Shown here: piece after piece, positions 33,285 to 44,434 of the stretch
Numbering within the stretch: position 1 is the stretch's first letter
Layout: every line of letters starts with the position of its first letter
Assembly: GCA_026770025.1 (NCBI GenBank)
Contig: JAMXDE010000011.1
Location: 1 to 64,000 of the forward strand
Direction of reading: 5' to 3'
Length of the DNA: 64,000 nucleotides
Source: Craspedostauros australis
Lineage: Eukaryota; Bacillariophyta; Bacillariophyceae; Mastogloiales; Achnanthaceae
The notes under the pieces: generated by a model
The model's input: only the letters and a program-made list of their open reading frames with translations
Databases searched by the model: none
Told to the model about the DNA's origin: nothing
Translations under genes and position numbers: made by a program

Positions 33285-34200
33285 TCAGCTTGTTGTTGTT
33301 ATTGGTGGTGGTGGTGGTGCTGCTGCTGCTGCTGCAGTTCGTGCATGATGTCGCGCAGGTCACAAGTGTATGCCAGCAGCTGTATGGTTTTCGTTGTGGT
33401 CGACAAAGATGACGAGCAATGGGAAAAGTTGCCAACGTCATTGCACACGATTGCTTCCATCTGTCGATGGGACGAGACAGTGCCTCTGTCTCATTGTGTG
33501 CGGTTTGTGGCTGCGATGCATCTCTTTGAGCATCTGTATGAACAGGCGTGGCTGGTTGTGATGCGTGTTGTGGAAACTGAGGCACATCTCCGAACTGATG
33601 GCTCTGCAGGTCTCGAAAGAAGCTGCTGCGTCCGATCTCACGGATGGTCCCGTCCAACACGTGCTGATTCTCCGTTCCCGACAACGCATCGGATGTTCAT
33701 GTGCGTGCGCGCGGCTGCTGATAACTTGAACCCAGACCGCATCACGGGCCATGCCATGTCTTGCCATTGCTGTTGGGTTCTGTTGTTGGCGCTGCGATTG
33801 CCCATGTCCCAAGATCTTCTCTACTCCGGAGCAACTGGTTTGATATCTTCCTTTCGGATGTCGCTGAGTGATGTGACACGTTTGGGAACGCTGTTCATCA
33901 CTGCTCGCCATTCATCATCGTCGTCAGCATCATCGGCATCTCATTGTCGGCGCAGTGCGCTTCGCGTGGCGGCTTGTGTCCTTGATGCATATGTTTCATG
34001 GTCATGTCTGCGTATGGTACGTTGGCTGACACTTCCATCAATGCAAACATAGTCATTCCATTTCATCTCTCTCGCTCTCTCTCTTTGTGTTGATGCCGTT
34101 TCATGGATCATGGGTGCAAAATCGAAGATTCGTTGTTTTGTGTGGCATCAAGACTTGTTGGCGCGTTTGGTGGGTACTCGTCTGTACGTCCCGCGCGTGT
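33285..34200. repeat. Second copy of the segment seen at 1-790
   Basis: From about 33478 to 34200 this matches 1-790 in the same orientation. 33285-33477 probably matches sequence left of the window. It contains a (GGT)n/(GCT)n trinucleotide tract (about 33303-33337) that reads as His/Gln runs on the minus strand. The long plus frame through here (to 34052) has a Trp/Cys composition that is an artefact of the triplet repeat. Minus-strand protein-like blocks are shared with the first copy but interrupted. Confidence 0.6.
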
Positions 34201-34414
34201 TCGTCCACGGGTATGGTTCCAACCAACAGCACAAGGACGCAGGGATCACACCGTTATTCTATCCTGCAGCATACTGGTTCAAAACTCTCTCTAGAAAGTG
34301 CTCGAATCGAGAGAGAATTGAATGGAGTCTCGTACTCTGTCGGAAGATAGCACAACATCCTCTACGATTATTCCTGTTGAGACGTCGGTGTACCGTGCTA
34401 TGCTCGTTTTGCGC
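34201..34414. other. Short intergenic, 3' flank of cpSRP54
   Basis: No gene seen; the duplicated segment ends and the cpSRP54 3' region begins here. Confidence 0.4.
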
Positions 34415-36861
34415 TTATCCGAATCCGCCGAATCCTCCTTTGCCACCCTTTTTCTTCTTCTTGGCGGCTCTTCGCATGGCACGGTTGCCTGGCATGTTGG
34501 CCATGTCCGCGTCGCCTGGCCCTGTTGCCATGGCTGGGTCCATCATGCCAGCGCCCGGGCCACCGCCTGGTCCCATCATCTTGGACATGCGGCTCATCAT
34601 GGTTCGCATCTTTTGGAATTCGCTCATGAACACGCGGGCGTCCTTGATGTCCCTGCCGGATCCCTTGGCGATGCGCTGCAGGCGAGATCGAGCTGTGGCG
34701 TCCGATATCAGAAGCTCCGGTTGGGCGCGTTCCTTCTTGGTCATACTGCAGATCATGGCTTCGTTCTTCTTCATGCGTTCTTCGGCATTGCGGATCTGCC
34801 CGGCGTCGATGTTGCCCGCCATTCCGGGCATCATCTTGGCAACTCCAGCCAGGCTTCCCATGTTGGAAACCAACTTGGCCTGCTTCAGGAAGTCGTCAAA
34901 GTCGAACTCGGCCTTCATCATCTTCTCCTGCATCAATCTGGCCTCCTCATCGGAAACCTCAGCGGCTGCCTTTTCGACCAAACTCACAATATCTCCCATG
35001 CCCAGGATTCGGGATGCCATGCGGTCCGGATAGAACGGTTCAAGGTCCTCCGTCTTCTCGCCGATACCAACGAATTTGATCGGCTTGCCGCTCACACCGC
35101 GTACACTGACGGCAGCTCCGCCGCGCGAATCACCATCCAGCTTTGTCAGGATGGCTCCGGTGATGCCGACGGCAGAGTCGAACGAGGCGGTCAAGGGCGC
35201 GGCTTCCTGACCGGTCATGGCGTCCACAACGAGAAGCGTTTCGCTAGGTTGGACTGCGGTGATTCATTGTTTGGTTTGGTTTGGTTTCACACGTAAACAC
35301 GACGATGATGTGGAACGCGAATAGTCGAGAGGGTCGTGAGTTGCAAGTACTTCGTCGGTTGAGCACGACACGCCAAAACGTCGCAACGCCATGCGGCCAG
35401 CCTGAAGTCTCTCCGAATGTAGTTTCAATTTGAAAATCATACGCACTTGTCAATCATACACCAAGAAATCACCATTAACAAAGCCAACGCCAATAGCGTG
35501 AGGAACAACCACAAGAGCAGGGAGCATCCGTCGCGTCGTGTTCAGATGCCAGTAGAACGACTCACCTTTCTCCTGAATGCGCTTCAATTCGTCCATGAGA
35601 CCGGTGTCAATGACTTGACGTCCAGCTGTATCGACGATGACGGTATCGTAACCTTCGGCCTTGGCCTTCGCCACAGCGTCGGCGGCGATGTCAACCGGGT
35701 CAGCATCCGCACCTAGCGTGAAGACTTCGACGCCGATGCTTTCGCCCAGAATCTGGAGCTGCTTGATGGCTGCGGGTCGGTAGACATCAGCTGCGGCCAG
35801 GAGCACCTTGCGGTTGGTCTTGGGCAGCTTGCTGGCCAACTTGAGCTCTTCCGATTCGTCCTCTTCTCCTGTCACTTGGCTGTAATCCGCTTCGCGTTCC
35901 TTCAGGTACAGCGCGAGCTTTCCCGCCGCCGTAGTCTTACCAGCTCCCTGCAAACCTGCAAGGAGCACGACGGCGGGATCACCGGCAGTGCCTGCCGCCA
36001 GCGTCTCAGCTGGGGTCCCGTCTCCGGCTCCCATCTCCTTTCCGGCGGTGGAGTCGCCGCCCATCATGTCCAGCAGCTCGTCGTACATGGCTTTAATGAA
36101 TTGCTGGTCGGCCGTGACGCCCTTGAGGACTTCATCGCCGAGGCTGCGCTTCTTGACACCTTCAATCAAGGTGTCGGCAACTTCGATATTGACATCGGCG
36201 TCGAGCAGCGCGCGACGCACATCTCTCAGAGCCGGCTTGATGCTGGCCTCCGTGATTCTGTGGACAGATTTCGAGGTGATGTGACAGTGGAGAGCGCGGA
36301 TCGATGTATGAAGTAACGTTGGCCGATGTGAGTTGCGAATTGCGCGTCACACGTGATTGTGAGTTGTCAGTGATGATGGATCAAAGGAGATACATACGTA
36401 TCCTGTGATACGGGTTGATTCGATGTGTCAGCCAACATCAGCGTCAACGTCAACGTCAACGTCAACGCACACCCCAAGTTCAACTCCAGCACCATCTCTT
36501 TGCATCGCTTTGCACTCAGTTGCGTGGAAGCAACCCTCAGCTGCATTATGGGCAAAAGTAATTAAAGGAACAACGCAAGAACTTCTTCCTGCAGCGCTTA
36601 CCGTTGCTTTCCAAAGCTCTTGGTAACATCCGATATGGCCGCCGACAGCTGATCGAACATCATGCGCAGCTGCAGGCCTCCTCGCTGGGGGGATGCCCGC
36701 GACGGATGCGCGACATTTCCAAAGGACTGCGTGAAGCTGGAAGACCGGCTGGTGGTTGCCGCTGTCACGGAGCTGACAGATCGCTGGTAGGAAGGTGAGA
36801 ATGCGGACACTCCCACCAGCGTAGACGACACGAATAACGTCGTTGCGATGCCGAATTTCAT
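34415..36861 (-). CDS. cpSRP54: Chloroplast signal recognition particle GTPase, cpSRP54
   Basis: Three exons: 36861-36602, 36257-35566 and 35253-34415, with introns of 344 bp (GTAAGC...CAG) and 312 bp (GTGAGT...CAG). The joined frame is 596 residues. The start MKFGIATT begins a signal peptide that ends in SAFSPSY, an ASAFAP import site. The N domain carries ITEASIKPALRDVRRALLDAD. The G domain has GLQGAGKTTAAGKLA (P-loop), DVYRPAAIKQL, DTAGRQ and TKLDGDSRGGAA, then GEKTEDLEPF. The C-terminal Met-rich M domain contains MMSRMSKMMG, and the tail is Lys/Gly-rich. The protein delivers light-harvesting and other proteins to the thylakoid. The first intron contains a (CGTCAA)n hexamer tract at about 36444-36470. 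Confidence 0.95.
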
Positions 36862-37467
36862 GATTGCTGCTCTGATTGCCACGCTGATTGCTGCGCCCCT
36901 TCGCTGGTCACGTCACGATCGTGGACGATTCGAAGGCGACCTTCACGTTGGTGATGGTGCTGGTGTTGGTGTTGGTCCTCGAGAGGTTCAGATCCTCAAC
37001 TCTCACTTCTCATCCAAGCTTCTTTCGCTGGTGATGGCTTTGTGCAGAAGATCGTGGAGCAGGAGACCGCACAAACACAGAGATCGGAGGATGTGGCTGT
37101 GGATGAGTCTCTTCCGTGATGTGTCACCGTGATGTGTCACCGTGATCGTGTCGAACTTTGTGTGAGTTTGTGGTCGATTTTACCACCAACGTACTCTGTT
37201 CGATTCAACCGACCAACTCTTGTTTTCTTTTCTCTTTCGTGACTTGATCCATTGGCTGAGTCATGATGACGGAGAAACGATACTCCAGTCGTGCACATGC
37301 GATGCCAATCGTGGATATGTACTTTTGCGCAGATTCTTTCGTTCGTTCCCTCAAGAGAGAGTCTACAATGTTGAACAATGGCAGTGCAAATACTCTATTC
37401 TATGTGCATGTGGCCCTACCGTGGTGCTCTCTATTGACCGCAATCGCATGTTCGACACCGTGCATGA
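36862..37467. other. Intergenic, cpSRP54 promoter side
   Basis: A (GGTGTT)n-like run lies at about 36950-36975 and an exact repeat of GATGTGTCACCGT at about 37117-37142. No coding frame supported. Confidence 0.45.
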
Positions 37468-39462
37468 TCAGCCTGGATTCGTGTGCTTCTCTCTCTCGAA
37501 TTGCTGAAGATCAAAATTCCTCGCGCTCGGCATCGCCTGACATCGCAGATCCGACTTGGACGGATCCAGCAGGAAGGCCCCGATCTGCTGCGCCACGCCC
37601 TTGAACGAGAAGTGGCTGTCGCGATGCGCCCGAATGCGCTGCTCGACTTGTTCGATCTTGTCGAAGGTCCAGTTGGAGGTTTGCGACGACGGCAGCGACA
37701 ATGACACCAGCAGCTGTTCGCGCATGAGCTTGTCCACGAAGCCGTGCCGCACGATGATGGCCATCTGTTCGCGCCGCATCAGGTCGATGTACGGCATCCA
37801 CGGGACGTCCATGTACACGTGGATGGGGATGAAGCCCATCTGCAGCACTTCCATCACGTGGTACGCCGTGCGACCAAGCCCGCGGGGGCAGAACGAGAAG
37901 CATGACTCGGCCACGACCGATCTCCACGAGTCGGTGAACTTGTACGTGAACATCTGCATTGTGCTGTTGTTGATGGCTTTGGCCCCCTCGTCTTCGTCGA
38001 GCCTCTGCATCCGGTTCAGGAGCAGTCTTCTCATCTTCATCGGGGCGTTCCTTGGTCGCCCAACGTACGAGGTAATGTACTCGCGATCCTTGGGATGCTT
38101 GCGGAACTGAGGTTGAGTCTCGTGTGATGGGATTGCTACTGCGTTGCTGGACTTTGTCGGCGACGCGCCGTCATTTGCAGACTCGTGCTCGTAGATCACG
38201 GGAGCTTCTGGCTGCTTGAACAGCGGGATCGGAATGTGGCCATGCCCACCAGATGAGAGAATGAGGATGTTTGGGATGCCTTCGACGGGCCAGTCCAGTG
38301 TGCGTGGCAACAGACCGTCCTTATGCTGCACGACTATGACGTACGGCACTTCCGGTCGCAGCATGGGCAGTAGCACCGACTTCAGGTGTTGCTCATCTTG
38401 TGTGTCGCGATCCAGAACGTGATCGGTCCACGGAATAAAGATGGGAATGTATGGACCGAACAACTCATGGAGGCAGAACTGCGGCGATGCGTCCAGTGCA
38501 GGCGATACCATCGTCGCATCGATCCGCTTGTCGTACATGCCCTCGAACCGCGAGATGTAGTAATTCTCGATCCATGGTCCGAAGTAGTCTTCTCCCCTGT
38601 GGCATGTGTGGTTATCATGCTGCGCCCATTTGGAAAGCGCCATGCGGATCTCGTTAAAATGGGCATGCGCATCATTGATTGGATAGACCATCGACTCGGG
38701 TGTCAGACTGGATGGGGTCTTGCTGAGGCAGCCAAAGGCGGACTGGACAAGCGTGGGAAGGACGGATTTGATCGCCTGGTTTGCCGAACACTGCTTATCG
38801 AGCCGAGGTGAGACATCGATGGCCTTCTGCACCTTGTTTTTGTATCGCTGCTCGGGTGTGCTGTCATCCGCAGGCCCGGGAAGGGAAGTGATGGCAGAGG
38901 CTGCGATATCGTTGCCGTGACGATTTCCATTTCCATGAGCGCTTCCAGTACCGCCGGTATCACTCAGAACTGGCGTAGATTTGCCCGAGGCGGCATCCGT
39001 ACTCAGATGCGGTCGCATGGAGGTTCTTGGAGTCGAAGTCGTTGCTGAACTTGTGCGAGCATTCGTGCTTGCATCCACCATTTGAGCCACATCCAAAGGA
39101 GGGTAATCATCGAATGTGACGATCATGGTTTTCGACCATGTCATGACGCCGATCAGGGCAACGGTCATTCCAGCAAAGAGCAGAGCCGATCGTTGGTTCT
39201 TCGAACGGCACCATGCTGGTGAACTTGGTCTTGACCTTGTCTTTGTTCTTGGCTGTGTTATTGTTGCTATTGTTGTCTCTATCTCTGAGTCTGGTTTTGC
39301 AGGTCTTCCTCTTGTCCTTGTTGATGTTGTTGTTGTTGTTGTTGCGGTAAAAGTAGTACCAGTTGCAGCTGCTTGTGATTGTAACTGCGATTGTAACTGC
39401 GATTGTGATGATGTGCTATCGTTGCCCCGTTGATGGCGTCTAATTCCGGTTGACTTCAACAT
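37468..39462 (-). CDS. Exostosin-type (GT47) glycosyltransferase
   Basis: 664 residues from the ATG at 39462. A Gln/Thr/Ser-rich cytoplasmic N-terminus is followed by one membrane anchor (SALLFAGMTVALIGVMTW, about residues 91-108), giving type II Golgi topology. After a low-complexity stem comes the catalytic region: HAHFNEIRMALSKW, NYYISRFEGMYDKR, IFIPWTDHVLDRD, PEVPYVIVVQHKDG, HIPIPLFKQPE, and near the C-terminus AESCFSFCPRGLGRTAYHV then MGFIPIHVYMDVPWMPY. The latter pair is the exostosin donor-binding block. The family makes plant and algal cell-wall or proteoglycan polysaccharides; sugar specificity is not predictable. Confidence 0.85.
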   Translation of the reverse strand: MLKSTGIRRHQRGNDSTSSQSQLQSQLQSQAAATGTTFTATTTTTTSTRTRGRPAKPDSEIETTIATITQPRTKTRSRPSSPAWCRSKNQRSALLFAGMTVALIGVMTWSKTMIVTFDDYPPLDVAQMVDASTNARTSSATTSTPRTSMRPHLSTDAASGKSTPVLSDTGGTGSAHGNGNRHGNDIAASAITSLPGPADDSTPEQRYKNKVQKAIDVSPRLDKQCSANQAIKSVLPTLVQSAFGCLSKTPSSLTPESMVYPINDAHAHFNEIRMALSKWAQHDNHTCHRGEDYFGPWIENYYISRFEGMYDKRIDATMVSPALDASPQFCLHELFGPYIPIFIPWTDHVLDRDTQDEQHLKSVLLPMLRPEVPYVIVVQHKDGLLPRTLDWPVEGIPNILILSSGGHGHIPIPLFKQPEAPVIYEHESANDGASPTKSSNAVAIPSHETQPQFRKHPKDREYITSYVGRPRNAPMKMRRLLLNRMQRLDEDEGAKAINNSTMQMFTYKFTDSWRSVVAESCFSFCPRGLGRTAYHVMEVLQMGFIPIHVYMDVPWMPYIDLMRREQMAIIVRHGFVDKLMREQLLVSLSLPSSQTSNWTFDKIEQVEQRIRAHRDSHFSFKGVAQQIGAFLLDPSKSDLRCQAMPSARNFDLQQFEREKHTNPG

Positions 39463-39987
39463 GCTCGTGAGAATAGTAGTCGGTGCAGCATGAAGGAGAA
39501 TGGAGGAGAATGAGGCACAGCCAAGAGAAGCGAAGATTTGGGTTGCGTTTGTGTGTTGTTGGTGTTTTCGCTCGCGATCATCTTCCTTTCTCGTTTGTCC
39601 GCGCCAAAACACATTTTGGTATCCATCCAACGGACGACAAATCTCCGTGCTGGCTTCTAGCTACAGGTGCAGAGAGTATCGCCTGTGGCAACGTGCGCCA
39701 GTGGCTTTGCTTCATCTCCAAAACCCCGTCAGTTGCTATTCCTTACGGTCAGATCCTCGACTGACCGCACTTGGAGCAGAAAGTAGTCACAGATCTTCGC
39801 ACGAGTACTCGTGGGTATAGTTGACGCTGACATCGCCCTTCGCTGATGGGATGCAGCCAAGTTCCGTCCCATGCCCGCACGACATTTCGCACAAGCCGGT
39901 GCCTCCAACTATAATCATGAATCGAAAAAAGAGGAACGGACAGCGTACCTACGATCTCAAGCTTTGCTAACTACAAATCCATAATCG
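39463..39987. other. Intergenic
   Basis: About 525 bp between two minus-strand genes. It includes the exostosin promoter and the 3' end of the UFD1-UBX gene. Nothing else recognised. Confidence 0.45.
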
Positions 39988-41601
39988 CTACGATCTTGGT
40001 TCGACCATGAACATCTCCTGCCCTTGGGTGATGTTCTGTTGTTCCAAACTGCTGGATTGATTTTCAGCATCCAAGGCAAAGACCCGGCGCGGGAATCGTG
40101 TCACAAGCTGGATGGTTTCGGCAGGTTGCGACGTGGTGACCTGCGCAAAGTTGAACAGGTCCTGCAAGGTGGCTTTCTGAACATCGAAACGCCGACGAGC
40201 GTTTCCAGAGCTGCTGCGCAATTGGACTGTGCAAACGTTTTGCTTTTGATCCGCCGGGGGTTCTTGGATCAATTTCACAGCTGCAGCGGACGATTGGGCT
40301 GCGGCGGTGTCTGACGGATGAATCATCGATGATTTGTCTGTCGTTGATGTTGATGCCGCTGATGTCAAAGAAGAACCCAGGGTTCGTCCTCCACCGAGCT
40401 TGTTTCCAGTTGATGTGTTGGCGGAGTCTTGGGATGACTCCGCGGCTGCTCCTGCATGCGCCAACGGTTTTTCCGGAACCGATGCTTCGCCAATATCCAC
40501 CTCGATGTCTGTGTTGATGCACGTGATGGCATCAAACGCTGACGGCGTGACCTTGTCCACTGTCATGTCATACTTGATGCCACGATGCCACGTGTGGACA
40601 ACGTCCTTGATGGCCATGGTTGCGCGCGTTCGGATGAGAGATTGCTCCAACACCAGCTTGATATCCTTCAGCGCGTAAAAGTTGTTGCGAATGGCGTCAG
40701 CTGTTGGCGTGAGCGTACACTTGCTTCCCTTCGGCAACCTGACCATGCAAATCTCGATCGGCATGCTCGGAACATCGAATGCGCCATACGCAAGATGACC
40801 CGGCGTTCTCTCGCTCTGGTCTTCGGCATTGTCATCAACATGCATGGCGTCGCTATCGTCAGATTTGACCGAGGCAGCAGATGCTGCTGCTGCAGGATCG
40901 ACAGTTCGAGTGGTTGGGATTTCTTTCTCTTGGTCCTCCTTGCGACGTCTGAGGGGATCCAGCAACGCCTTGGCAATCGGTTGCGGAATGCCGACATGGC
41001 CTTCGTCCTGCGTGAATTCCACAACCGTGCAATGCGTGTACGCGAGGTACCTGTGAGTCATTTCATCGAGATACACCGATTGTCGAAATTCACCGTCGCT
41101 GTCACCATCCATGGCATCCTCGTCTTCGTCCTCGTCCATGTCCTGCGCATCGTCCGGAACTTTGACAGTCGCAAGCAACGGCGAGGCAGGTAGAGCGTAG
41201 TCAGGATTGGGAATCCCAATGCGAAAGATCCAGGGATTCCCGCCACCGTTCATCACAGAAGAGTCGCCTGCATCGTCGGAGGTCAGGCGTTCCAAAACCG
41301 ACGGTGGCAACGCGATTTTGTCGCCCTCCCCCCAGATGGAAGTCGGTTGCAACAGCAACGCCGGCGATCCCAGCGAGCGGACCTTGAGGGCATCGCGTTC
41401 GATCTTCGTGATGAAGGAACGCTGGTATTCCAACCGCCGTTGCTTCTGCTGCCGTTCGGCACGCAGCTTGGCCTGCTGCTTGCGTCGGAACTCCGCTTCG
41501 CGCTGTGCCTTGGCCGACACGACACCGCCCTTGCGCTGCCTTCCGCGCATCTTCGATTGGTCCTTCTTGAGCCGTTTGGCTGAGTCCTCGAAGTCGAACA
41601 T
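39988..41601 (-). CDS. UFD1-domain plus UBX-domain fusion protein, probable p97/CDC48 cofactor
   Basis: 537 residues from the ATG at 41601 (MFDFEDSAKRLKKD). Residues about 15-65 form a very basic Arg/Lys/Gln-rich helix. A UFD1-like double-psi-barrel region follows: DKIALPPSVLERLT, NPWIFRIGIPN, then THCTVVEFTQDEGHVGIPQP and CMVRLPKGSKCTLTPT, with FYALKDIKLVLEQSLIR and YDMTVDKVTPS. The C-terminal about 85 residues match a UBX domain: VCTVQLRSSSGNARRRF, KATLQDLFNFAQ and the FPRRVF loop that contacts p97. Acidic and Ala/Ser-rich linkers separate the parts. Both domains bind p97/CDC48, so a role in ubiquitin-dependent extraction or degradation is likely. Canonical UFD1 lacks a UBX domain, so the combination is unusual. 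Confidence 0.85.
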   Translation of the reverse strand: MFDFEDSAKRLKKDQSKMRGRQRKGGVVSAKAQREAEFRRKQQAKLRAERQQKQRRLEYQRSFITKIERDALKVRSLGSPALLLQPTSIWGEGDKIALPPSVLERLTSDDAGDSSVMNGGGNPWIFRIGIPNPDYALPASPLLATVKVPDDAQDMDEDEDEDAMDGDSDGEFRQSVYLDEMTHRYLAYTHCTVVEFTQDEGHVGIPQPIAKALLDPLRRRKEDQEKEIPTTRTVDPAAAASAASVKSDDSDAMHVDDNAEDQSERTPGHLAYGAFDVPSMPIEICMVRLPKGSKCTLTPTADAIRNNFYALKDIKLVLEQSLIRTRATMAIKDVVHTWHRGIKYDMTVDKVTPSAFDAITCINTDIEVDIGEASVPEKPLAHAGAAAESSQDSANTSTGNKLGGGRTLGSSLTSAASTSTTDKSSMIHPSDTAAAQSSAAAVKLIQEPPADQKQNVCTVQLRSSSGNARRRFDVQKATLQDLFNFAQVTTSQPAETIQLVTRFPRRVFALDAENQSSSLEQQNITQGQEMFMVEPRS

Positions 41602-42352
41602 GGTGGATTGTGCGTGACAAGTTCGTGAGCGGATGAATGTGATGATGAGCGGTTGAGCCACTGAGCTGTTGGATGCAGAGTGGGAAAAAAGAGTGGCGTC
41701 GATTGCCTCTTCGGTTGTTGTGTCGGATGGAGCTCGAGTGGTGCTTGCAGCAGCCTCGGCGATTTATTTCGCGGGCTTCCGTTTGTGGTTGAGGCTGAGG
41801 TTGAGGTTTGGTTAGCAAGTGTAATAGATTGCTGTGCTCGTTTTTACTTGAAGAGTATTCAGGAGACAGCGTCAATGCAGTTGAGTCGAGTTGAGTTTGT
41901 GTTGGTGTCTGCGTTTTGTGTGTGTGATGGTTTGTTTGTTGGTGGTGGAAATGACTCAGTGTCGTGTGGACAAGCGTCACTGCGCTTCGCAAAGAGAAGC
42001 AAAAAGTGCGGCGGAAGGAACACGAAAGAAGAACACCGCAAGTTCGTTCGTTTTCGATTCGGTTCATTTCTCGTGTTTCGATTCAATTGATTTGATGGAA
42101 TCTTTGACTCGTTCGAGTGGTTTCAGGATTTTCCACGATTGCTCAGTTTTGCGGTCGCTCCCACCACTCTCGAACTGTGGACAAACGCAACCAGAGACAC
42201 ATCCATCAATGCCGCACACAAACCAAAGATGAACAGAAGTGGGAGCTGAAACAAATGAACCGACCTACCAACGTACATAAGCACATACGAGCTGCGACCG
42301 ACGAACTACAGAACGATCATCAACTCTTCTTTCTGCGTATCCGGCCCTCGCG
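41602..42352. promoter_or_regulatory. Bidirectional intergenic promoter region
   Basis: 751 bp separates the divergent UFD1-UBX and LCMT1-like genes, so both promoters lie here. No single element can be identified with confidence. A long antisense frame that enters this region is not supported. Confidence 0.4.
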
Positions 42353-43051
42353 ATGGGGAATAGAGGGAACAAGATGAAAGGCAACAAGAAAACGGACGTG
42401 TCGCAAGAGGACAACAGGAAGGAAACCAACAACGACGACGAGGAGGGAAAGAGGGACAACCAATCGCACAGCTTCCAGTTCTCCACTGCGTCATCGCGGG
42501 CATCTATCATGGATCCTCAGGATCAACCCATCGTCAACACTGCGGAGGATGCCATCCTGGCAAAGCAGGCGACGGTGCAGGCAGGATATTACGATGATCC
42601 TTTCGTCGCCGCATTCTGCCAACCTCACAACGCCGACGGACCGCCTATTCCCAATTACAATCCCCATCGAAGACGACGACAGTTCCAGCCGATCATCAAA
42701 CGCGGCACTCATGCGCGCGTGTGTTGCATGGACCGAGCCATCACCACGTTCCTTGCATCGAATGGCAGTGTCAGTGACAGTGGAAGCAACGATCTGAAAA
42801 AGATGAGGCTCCAGGTTGTAGTGCTTGGAGCTGGGAAAGATACATCGTACTTCCGTTGGAGGGAGGGACTGCTCGGGACAGAAGATAGGTCAGGGTTTCA
42901 CCTCCATTGGTACGATATCGATCATCCCTCCGTCATACAAGAAAAAGCCAGGATCATGCACGCATCTCCGAAATTTCAGCAGAGCAAAAAATCAGATCAG
43001 CCAAGCATGTTGCAGGCGACGAAAAACGGATACAAGATCACACAAGCACCG

Positions 43052-43083
<32 letters not shown>

Positions 43084-43687
43084 ATCATCATCGTGGTCAT
43101 CATCATCGTCGTCACCATCATCATCGTATCACATGATCGGTCATGACCTGAGAACAGCTCCAGAAGACCTCCTCAACAAACTGGAATCCTTCCAATCATA
43201 CGCACCGACGCTCCTTCTATCGGAATGCGTCTTCATGTATATGCCGGTGCAGGAAACGAATGATCTGTTGAAGACGTTCACCACCGTGTGTTCCGATGTC
43301 ACGCTCTGCGCCTACGAACCCGCCCTCGGTAACAACACAACGTTTGGACGCATGATGGAACAAAACCTACATCGGGCAAAGGTCGCAATGCCACAATCCT
43401 GCCTCTTGCAGCTTCGCACGATTTCGCAACACCTGCAACGCCTTGTGCACGATGCTGGTTTTCACACATCTGTCGGTTGCGACATGTGGTCTGCCTACCA
43501 ATCCATCGTCACGCCGCAGCAACGGCAAATCGCCAACCGTTGTGAATTCTTGGACGAAATGGAGGAATGGATGATGATCATGAGGCACTACACCTTCGTC
43601 ACGGCTCGTGTGCAGGGCGTGCAGTTTGACATGACGCAACAGCTTGGGTACAATGAGCGAATGTCGGAACGGCTCAACGCAGAGTAG
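42353..43687 (+). CDS. LCMT1: Leucine carboxyl methyltransferase (PP2A methyltransferase)
   Basis: 444 residues from the ATG at 42353; a second plausible start is the Met at 42509 (MDPQDQPIVNTAED). Matches the LCMT1/PPM1 family, which methylates the C-terminal Leu of PP2A catalytic subunit and governs holoenzyme assembly. Visible motifs: AGYYDDPFVAAF, ARVCCMDRAI (conserved Arg), SAM-binding motif I LQVVVLGAGKDTSYFRW, HWYDIDHPSVI, TLLLSECVFMYMP and CEFLDEMEEWMMIMRHY near the C-terminus. A Ser-only stretch from a (TCG/TCA) tract at about 43053-43128 inserts roughly 25 residues before the HMIGHDLR segment. This is a low-complexity insertion absent from typical family members. It is probably a surface loop. 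Confidence 0.9.
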
Positions 43688-44352
43688 ATTGCGCAAGACA
43701 GGTTCCCTTTTTGCTCATGGTCGCTGTGCTAAAATGACTGTCCACAGCATCCGCAGTTGGTTCATCCTCAATAGATATGTATGAGCGTTGTGGAGCAGCA
43801 AGCTGCACTCGAAAAGACGATTTACCCTCGCTGCACCGCCTGTAGCGGCGTACGCACTCAGTCTCGGAAGCCATCATCGTGTCCCATCGCACTCATTCAC
43901 AGTGTCACAGAAGTAGGTTCGTTGTTCAGTAGAGTTAAGACGGTTTGCACAAGAATGATCAGCTTCATGTAGGTTGGCGCGAAGTTGTCTTGACTATCCG
44001 CCGCATCCACACTCAACAGTCCATCACTGTCAGAAGCACGCGTGTCATCACTTCACACAAGCACAGAGACACAAGACGCCTGGCTGCAAGAAGCAAGCAT
44101 GAGTCATGGGTCGAGCGATCCTTTCTGCACAGATCTCGTGCGACAACGATGGTAACTGCAACTTACAAAGCTTCATTGCTTGCATCCTTGCCGTGACTCT
44201 CCAGAGAGTATGCTCGGGCGTTATGGCGGCAAAGGAAGGTGTAGAGTCAAAGGACAAGATCTCAGCGCTGGAGAGGCATCGTGGTTTCCATGCAAGCAAT
44301 GAACATAAGGTATTTGAACTAATAATTTCGTGTCTAAGGCATCAAGAAGTGA
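43688..44352. other. Intergenic
   Basis: No coding frame recognised between LCMT1 and the tRNA-Ser gene. Confidence 0.45.
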
Positions 44353-44434
44353 GACACTGTGGCCGAGTGGTTAAGGCGAGAGATTCGAAATCTCTTGGAG
44401 TTTCTCCGCGTAGGTTCGAACCCTGCCAGTGTCG
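44353..44434 (+). tRNA. trnS-CGA: tRNA-Ser(CGA)
   Basis: 82 nt, no intron. Acceptor GACACTG pairs with CAGTGTC, discriminator G. D arm contains GGCCGAGTGGTTAAGGC (box A). Anticodon stem AGAGA/TCTCT encloses TTCGAAA with anticodon CGA. A long variable arm is present, as expected for Ser, and the T arm is GTAGG-TTCGAAC-CCTGC (box B). A TTTT terminator for RNA polymerase III follows at 44435. CCA is not encoded. Confidence 0.95.

Noticed and set aside
33201-34052. Plus-strand frame of 283 codons rich in Trp and Cys
   Set aside because: Begins in the ankyrin-BTB linker and then reads through a (GGT/GCT)n tract and the duplicated segment; composition is an artefact.
41201-42067. 288-codon minus-strand frame overlapping the UFD1-UBX start
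   Set aside because: Out-of-phase with the UFD1-UBX gene and extends into the divergent promoter; low complexity.
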